Of a stretch of 64,000 nt of DNA, positions 52,157 to 61,100 are shown piece by piece; position 1 is the first letter of the stretch, and the number at the start of each line of letters is the position of its first letter. Both the position numbers and the translations under genes were made by a program. The notes beneath the pieces were generated by a model. The model was not told where the DNA came from. It was given only the letters and a program-made list of their open reading frames with translations, and ran no database searches. The DNA lies in assembly GCF_004135205.1 (NCBI RefSeq), contig NZ_CP035490.1, positions 4,197,644 to 4,261,643 on the forward strand, in the 5' to 3' direction. Source of the DNA: Hahella sp. KA22. Lineage in GTDB: Bacteria > Pseudomonadota > Gammaproteobacteria > Pseudomonadales > Oleiphilaceae.

Positions 52157-55100
52157 TCAATACCCCTTAAACCGCCAAATCACTCCCACTCCCATCAAAT
52201 CCGCATGTTGGCCATCGAAGAACGCGCGTTTCAGGCGTACGGAGGCGTCGATGTTTTTGTGGAGGCGGTAGTTTAGGCCCAGGCCCAGTAGTGGGTCGGT
52301 GTCGCCTTTGAGGTCGGGATTGATGTCGGCGCCGCTGAGTTGGATGTCGCCTTCCCAGAGGAACAGTCCGACTTCCGCCGAAAGGGTGATTTTTTCGCGC
52401 ACGGGCCAGAAGAAGCGGTTGGAGAGGGTCCAGCCGGAGCCGCTGACGGGATAGTTTTTTTCCACGGCGTCTTCCAAGGCGCCTGGGGTCAGTGCGCTGG
52501 CGCTCATGCTGACTTTGACGTTCCCCAGGTCGAGGAAGCCGATTTCCGCGGCCATATGCTCGTGATAGCGATAGCCAGCGAGAAACTGGTAGCCATAGCG
52601 GGAGACGTCATAGTTGTTGATGCTTACCGTGACGTCTTCGTTTTCCAGGCCGCGCTTGAACTCCCCTGCTTCCTGGGAGCCGCTGACGTGATAAGCGCCG
52701 AACTCAAGATATCCGCGCTCCTGCAAGCGCGCTTTCATGGTCTCCCAGTCCGCCGCCTGGGAGGCGTCAGGCGCGCCCAGGCTGACCACCAGAAACACCG
52801 CCAGGACTGACGCGCGCAATGGCAAACAGCGCCGGGACAGAATGCTTAGCCCCAGCAAGGCTAACAATAGCGTCCAGTTGATAGCGCCTCCGCCGGAGCC
52901 GCCTCCCTCGCTATCAATGTCGGAAGGCGTCCGCTTGTCCACCGCCACCACGCCAGGATCTTCCACCGCGGCGTTAACCAATCCGTCCGCATCGTTGGGG
53001 CCGCCATCTTCAATGGTCAATTGCAGACAGTAATATCCGCTGATCAGCCCAGTCTCCCAACTGTCGTCTCCCGGAGGCGGACAATACCCCGGATTACCCG
53101 GCGCGGAGTGCAGCTCGTTGTTGGCGTCAACCACAAATGTCGTCCAGTTATTGTTCTGGAACTTCCGATAGACGCCGTTGGCCGGCAGCGGCTGGTCTTG
53201 CGGCAACACAACGCGAACGCTTTGTCCCAGTGTGGCCAACTCATGCACTTCGAAGTCGAACACGCCGCCCTGGGGCTCAAACAAATCGTCCGTGTTGATG
53301 TCTGGCAGCGACGGCAATTCCTCCGGCTCCAGACGCGCGCCGCCATTGGCGCCCAGGATGGCGAACTGTCCCAGCCTGCAACGCACGCCAGGATCACATT
53401 CCACCAGATAGGAGCTGGTTTCCGACGCCACTTCCGGCAGTACGTTGGTGGCGGTGATGTTATCCAGATAATCCGGTATGCCATCGTCATCGCCGTCAGC
53501 AACGCCCTCTTCCGCATCGTTCACGCCATCGCCGTCTGAATCTACGGTCGGGTCAAGCGTGGGCAACGCCGCCACCACCCGGAAATACAACCTGGCTTCA
53601 TCGGTAGCGTTGCTGGCGTCCGCGACGGTCAGTTGCACTTTATAGCGACCACTGGCGAGACTGACTGGACTGAATACCAGTTGAGCATTGCCGGTATTGC
53701 CATCCGTATCCACCAGGGCATTGTCCGTGGCGCTCCAGTTGTAGGTGTGCGTGTCGCCAGGGTTCGGATCAGTGACTGTCGCAACAACCGTTACCAGCCC
53801 TCCGTCAGGGGTGACCTGAATGGCGTCTACACCGTTTTGACGCAAGCGCAGCGTGACGTCAGGGGCCACATTGCGTTCAACAATGGTGATGACATGCCTG
53901 ATTTTCGCGCCGGCGTTGATGTCATAGATATTGGTCGGATCGTAACCCCCCGCCAGATCTTCCGCATTAGTGGTGCGGTCATCCAGACGGATAATCAGGC
54001 GCTCATCGTTTTCCGTAATGCTGTCGGCGGTTAGCGCAATGCTGACGCTGACCTCCGTCTGCCCGATATTGCCGGATTTGGTGAAGGTAACGCTGCCGTC
54101 GACGAGATTGTGATCGCTGGAAGAGGCGGTGCTCAGACTATCGATGACGTAAGGAACCGTCAGCGGATAGAACGGCGACTGTCCGTTCAGAATGACCCTG
54201 AACTGTACGGTCGCGCCTTCCACGCTGATCTGATCTTTATTCACCGACACCAGCGGCCGGATATTGATGACCTGCATGGCGGTCGCCGCGTTGCCTTTAC
54301 GGTCCACGCCGCGATAGGTGATGAGATTGCGTCCCGGCGGCAGCAACACCGTATTGTTCAACAGCCCCTGCGCCCGCACGCTGCAGCAATTGTCGCCATC
54401 CACATTATCCGTCGCCAATACCGCAAGCATGGCTTCTACGTCAGAGTCAGACGCATTGGACGCCAGGCCCAACATCTGTCTCAAAGTGACCGGTGTATAC
54501 AGCGCAATTGCGTCAATCGTGATGTCTTCCGGCGCGACTACGACCGGCGGCGTAGTATCGACATAGTCGTTGGCGTCGTTCGGATTCGTATTGTCCACGA
54601 ATTCCTGATAGTTGCTGATGGTGTCTCCATCCAGGTCTCCAGCCGCATCGTTGCTGTCGAAGGGATTAAAGCCATATAGCAACTCGAAGCTGTCGCTCAT
54701 GCCGTCGTTGTCGTCGTCCGTATCGACATCGTTGGCGACGCCGTCTGTATCGTTGTCGCCAATGACGGTGATGCTGAACGCCGCCAGAGACGCAGAGGCT
54801 TGGCCATCACTGACGCTCAGGACAATGCCGCTGTAGACGCCGGCGCCGCCGACGGCGGGCGTTCCAGTCAAGGCGCCCGTCGCCGCGTTCAAACTCAGCC
54901 AGCTCGGCCGGTTCGTCGCGGTCACCGTCAGTGCGCCGCTGTCTACATCAACCAGCGTCGGCGTGAAGCTGTAGGCCTGCCCTTCCAAAATAGATGTTGT
55001 CGGGCTTCCACTGATCATCGGCGCGTCGTTGACCGGCGCAATCGCGATCATCACCGTCGCGGTGTTGGAGCTATCGCCCGCGTCATCTTTCACGCTGTAC

Positions 55101-58100
55101 TCAAAGCTGTCGACGCCAAACACATTGGCGTCAGGGGTGTAGGTCAACGTGCCGTCGCCGTTATCCGTCACCGCCCCCATGCCGGGCGCGCTTTCGATAC
55201 TGATAGCGGAGGCGTCCAGTACGCCGTCCACGTCCTGGTCATTATCCAGCACCTCGATCACTACGGCGATGTCTTCATTGGTGGTTGCGCTGTCGTTATT
55301 GGCGAGTGGCGCGTCGTTCAGCGCTTCAATCGTCAACGCAACCACAGCGCTGTTGGACCATGCGCCGCTTTCGTCCTGCACCCGATAAGTGAACTGATCA
55401 ATGCCGCTGAAGTCAGTGGATGGCGTGTAGCTGATAGCGCCCGTGCTGGCGTTGATGCTGACGCTCCCGTATAAAGGCGCGTCCACGATTTCAACCGTCG
55501 CAGGCTGCAACGCACCATCCACATCGCTGTCATTGCCCAATACATTGATGGTATGTGCGCTGTCTTCCAGCAACATCGCCGCGTCATCCACCGCCACTGG
55601 CGCGTCGTTGACGCTGTTAACGGTAATAGCGACAGTCGCGATATTGGAGGCGGCTCCCTCATTATCTTTTACGATATAAGTGAAGCTGTCTGAGCCATTG
55701 AAGTTCGCTGTCGGCTCATACTGAATCACGCCGGTGCTGGTATTGACGCTGACGGAGCCATGGCTAGCGGTCGCAATAATGGTGACCGTCGACGCTTGTA
55801 GCGAACCATCTACATCTACGTCATTATCCAGCACAGCAATGTCGACGGCGGTATCCTCATCCGTCGTCACGCTGTCATTGGCTGCACTCGGCACGTCATT
55901 CACGCCAACAACATTGACGATCACTGTCGCCACATTGGACAAGGCTCCCGACTCATCTTTTACTGTGTAGGTGAAGCTGTCACTGCCGTTGAAGTCAGCG
56001 GCCGGCGTGTAGTCGATCTTACCTGCGTTCAGTACCGCTGCGCCGTGAGACGGTGTGGCGACGAGGGCCAGCGTACTCGCATCCACCGCGTCATCAATAT
56101 CGGTGTCATTGGCGGCGACATCAATAGTCACCAGGGTATCTTCGTTGGTGGAAGACACATCCGCCACCGCCACAGGCGCGTCATTGACCGCCTCCACGGT
56201 AATGGACACCAGGGCTGCAGACGAAATCCCGCCATGCACATCCTCAACGGTATAACTGAAGCTGTCGGCGCCGTTATAGTCAGCATCGGGCTCATAGGTA
56301 ATTACGCCAGAGCCGGTATTCACGCTGACTGAGCCATGTTCCGACGCCACCGTCACCAGGACACTGGCCGGGTTGAGCTGGCTGTCCAAATCGCTGTCGT
56401 TATCCAGCACCTTAATGGAAACGGCGACATCTTCATCCGTCGTCGCCGTATCCGCCGCTGCTTCCGGGACATGATTGCCTACAGTGAAAGAGAGTCCGCT
56501 GGTCAAACCGGCGTAGGCGTTGCCCAGAGTATCAGTCAATGCTTCCGCGCCAATACGTACATAGTAGCCCTGGTTTGGCGTGAAATTATCGGTCGGGTCA
56601 ACGGTGACTGTGGCGCCGCTGATCACCACCTGAGCAGAGCTGACTTCAATCGCCTCCACCAGCTCATCGTCGGCGGAGCGATAGAGGCTGATCTGTGTCG
56701 CAGAACCGCCGCCAATGGCAACCTCCTCGTCGAAGGTCAGGGACAGGGTCGCGTTATATTCCACGTCCACGGCGCCGTTGGCCGGCGTTGAGCTGGCCAG
56801 TGTGGGTCCGCTGCCATCGTAACTGAGGCTGAACTGAGTCGCCGCCGCGCTATTGTTGCCAGCGTTATCCTGGGCCGCGCTGGCGGCGATATCCAGGGTG
56901 ACGGAACCATCCGCGGTCGGTGTAACGGTGACGCTGTAGTTACCGCTGCTGTTATCAGTAAACCCACTCAAACTCGCGTTGCTGGCGACGATATCGCTAA
57001 CCGCAAATCCACTCACGCTTTCGCCGAATGCAATGGCGGCGGTGAACGCTGCGTTTGTCGGATTACTGGCGGAAGAGCTGATCACCGGCGTCGGCGCTGT
57101 GCCGTCGTAGACGATGCTGAACTGGGTCGCCGCCGCATTATTGTTGCCGGCCGTGTCCTGGGCCACGCTGGCGGAAATGTCCAGCGTGACGGCTCCATCT
57201 GCGGATGGCGTCGCCGTCACGCTGTAACTGCCGCCGCCATTGTCAGTGAAACCGCTCAGGCTGGCGTTGCCGGCGACAATATCGCTGACAACGAAGCCGC
57301 TGACGGTCTCGCCAAAGCTGATGGCGACGGTGAACGCCGCATTGGTGGGGGCAGAGGCCGTGCTGCTGAGACTCGGCGCCGGCGCAGTGGTGTCCAGCGT
57401 GGCGGCGGCGGTCTGTGCTGCGCTGACATTACCGGTGACGTCCGTCAGCGTCACGGACAGCGTCAACGCGCCATCGCTCAGCCCGGACAGGCTGGCGAGA
57501 GCGATGCTCTGGCTTGCGCTGCTCAGGGTTCCAGATCCAGTCACGGCGGTTCCGCCGCCACTGGAGGTCACGCTGTAGTTATAGTCTGCGCCGGTTTCAC
57601 CGGAAGTGAATGCGAAGGCGCTCGCGCTGGCTTCGCTGGCGTTGATTATCGTGTCGCTGAAGGCTACCGAGAACCCGGAGGGCGCGGTGGAGTCAACGGT
57701 GAAGCTGGTTAAGGTCAGCGCCGAACTGGCGTTGCCTGCGGCGTCGGTCACCGTCAACGTACAGTCGGAATAGGTTCCATCCGCCAGAGCGCTGCTGTTA
57801 TCCGTTCCCGTCAAAGTGATCGTCTGCGTTCCCGAAGGCGCAGCGCCTTCCGCTGCGCTGCCGCAACTGCCGCCTACCGCCAGGGCGCCGGCTTCGGTAG
57901 TGGAGAAACCTGCATTCGGTGTCGTGTCGGAGGTCGGCGTCACCACGGCGGTGGTTTCCGCCAGGGTCGGGGCTGTCGCATCCAGCGTAGCGTTGGCGGT
58001 TACGGCGGTAGCGGCGTTGCCGCTGGCGTCAGTGACCACCACAGACAGGGTCAATGTCCCGTCGGAGAGTCCACTCACATTTACACCGGTCACCTGTTGC

Positions 58101-61100
58101 GCCGCGCTGGTGATGGAGCCGCTTCCTGTGACATTGGCACCGCCGCCAGAGCTGGCGATGCTATAGCTGAATGTCGCGCCCGCCTCCGCGCTGGCGAAAG
58201 TGAAACTCTGACTGGCGGCCTCCGTGGCGTTTATTGTCCCATCGTCAAAACTGACGCTGTGCCCGCTGGGGGTCGTTGCATCCAGCGCAGCGGTATTAGT
58301 GACAGCCGTTGCGGCGTTGCCGGCGGTATCCGTCAAAGTGACGGACAGGGTCAGGGTTCCATCGGCAAGACCGCTCAGATCCAGACTGGCGATTTGCTGG
58401 CTGGCGCTGGCGATGGTTCCGCTCCCGTTCACCGCCGTTCCGCCGCCGGAGCTGCTGATGCTGTAGCTATAGCTCGCGCCCACCTCCGCACTGGCGAAAG
58501 TAAAGCTTTGGCTGCTGGCTTCGCTGGCGTTAATCGTACTGTCGTCAAAGCTGACGCTATGTCCGCTGGGCGCGGTCTGGTCCAGAGTCGCTGTATTGGT
58601 GACCGCGCTGGCGGCATTGCCGGCCGTGTCGGTCAGGGTCACTGACAGCGTGAGCGTTCCATCGTTCAAGCCGGACAGGTTTAGACTGGAAACCTGTTGA
58701 CCGGCGCTGGTCACGGTACCGCTACCGGTAACAGGGGTTCCGCCGCCGCTGGAAGAAACACTGTAGCTGAAGCTCGCCCCTACTTCCGCGCTGGCGAAAG
58801 TAATGCTTTGGCTGCTGGCTTCGCTGGCGTTAATAACGCTATCGTCAAAGCTTACACTCTGTCCGCTGGGCGCAGTCTGGTCCAGAGACGCCGTATTGGT
58901 GACCGCCGTGGCGGCGTTGCCGGCAGCGTCAGTAAGAGTGACGGACAGAGTCAGAGTTCCGTCGGACAGCCCGCTGAGGTTAATACCGGAAATCTGTTGG
59001 CTGGCGCTGCTGATTGATCCAGATCCTGTGACGGGCGTTCCTCCTCCCGCGCTGCTGATGCTATAGCTGTAGCTCGCCCCTACCTCCGCGCTGGCGAAAG
59101 TAAAACTTTGGCTCGCGGCTTCACTGGCGTTAATCACGCTATCGTCAAAGCTCACGCTGTGCCCCGTCGGAGCCGATTTATCCAGCGTGGAGGTGTTCGT
59201 GACCGCTGTAGCGGCGTTGCCGGCGGGATCGGTCAAGGTCACGGACAGGGTCAACGTTCCATCATTGAGACCTGATACATTTATATCTGTGTGCTGCTGC
59301 CCTGCGCTGCTCACTGTTCCAGAACCAGTCACCGAGGTTCCGCCCCCGCTGGAGGAAATGGAGTAACTATAACTGGCCCCCACTTCCGCGCTGGCGAAGG
59401 TGAAGCTTTGACTCGCTGCTTCCGTCGCATTGATCGTACTGTCGTCAAAACTCACGCTGTGGCCGCTGGGCGCGGTTTTATCCAGCGTCGCCGTATCTGT
59501 GACCGCCGTGGCCGCATTGCCGGCGGTATCGGTCAGTGTCACCGACAGCGTGAGCGTTCCGTCGTTCAAACCAGACAGATCCAGACTGGCGATTTGCTGA
59601 CTGGCGCCGGTCACCGAACCGGAGCCTGTCACCGCCGTTCCGCCGCCGGAGCTGCTGATGCTATAGCTGTAACTGGCGCCCACCTCCGCGCTGGCGAAGG
59701 TAAAACTTTGACTGGTCGCTTCAGTGGAACTGATCGTGCTGTCGTCAAAACTCACGCTGTGGCCGCTGGGCGCGGTTTTATCCAGCGTCGCCGTATCTGT
59801 GACCGCCATGGCGGCGTTGCCGGCGGTATCGGTCAGGGTCACTGACAGCGTGAGCGTTCCGTCGTTCAAACCAGACAGATCCAGACTGGCGATTTGCTGA
59901 TTGGCGCCGGTCACCGAGCCGGAGCCAGTCACCGCCGTTCCGCCGCCGGAGCTGCTGATGCTATAGCTGTAACTGGCGCCCACCTCCGCGCTGGCGAAGG
60001 TAAAACTTTGGCTGGTTGCTTCAGTGGCGCTGATCACGCCGTCGTCAAAGCTCACGCTATGCCCCGTTGGCGCAGTTTTATCCATTGTCGCCGTGTCCGT
60101 GACCGCTGTAGCGGCGTTGCCGGCGGGATCGGTCAAGGTCACGGACAGGGTTAATGTCCCATCGTTCAGTCCAGACAGGTTGAGCCCGGTCACCTGCTGG
60201 CTGGCGCTGGCGATGGTTCCACTTCCGGTCACCGCTGTTCCGCCGCCGGAGCTGCTGATGCTGTAGCTATAGCTCGCGCCCACTTCCGCACTGGCGAAGG
60301 TGAAGCTTTGGCTGGCGGCTTCGCTGGCGTTGACAGTGCTGTCATCAAGGCTGACGCTGTGCCCGCTGGGCGCGGTGGTGTCGACCGTGAACGCCGTAAT
60401 CGCCAAAGCCGTGCTGGCGTTGCCGACCGCGTCAGTGACTGTGACCGTACAGTCGCTATAGGTCCCATCTCCCAATGCGCTGCTGTTGTCGGTCTGGGTC
60501 AGCGTAATGCTGTGATTGCCAGTGCTGCTGATTGTGGTGGAACTGCTGGTTCCGCAACTGCCGCCCAGACTGAGTGCGCCCGCTTCATCCGTACTGAAGG
60601 TGATATCGGGCGTATTGTCGCTGGTGGGGGTCGTGACGGGCGTAATCAGGCTCAAGCTGGGCGCGGTGGTGTCTATCACCAACGCCTTATTGGCGCCCAG
60701 GGAATTGGCCGCGCCCGGGGCGGCCAGGGTCAGGGTCGCTGCGTTGCCTGCATCATCGACGATCGTCCCGCCATTCAAGCCGAGCGCGCCGGTTCCGGTG
60801 TAATCCAGATCCGCGCTGGTATCGCCGGACTGCACTGTATAGGCGAAATTCAGCGTGGCGCCGCCAGAACCGGAGGCGTAACTGACGTTTCGATCCGTTG
60901 CGCCGGTTTCCAGCTGTAATTGCGGCGCGCCGGAGACGATCACGGATTGGTCGAACAAGATCTGGATAGATACGGCATCGCCCGCTTTATAAGACCCATT
61001 GGCGGTTGAAGAGGTGACGGAGGAAACCGTCGGCGCCTGGGTATCCACGGTCGCATTGCTGGTGTCCGCTACCAGGGCGGTGTTGCCGGCATTGTCAGTG

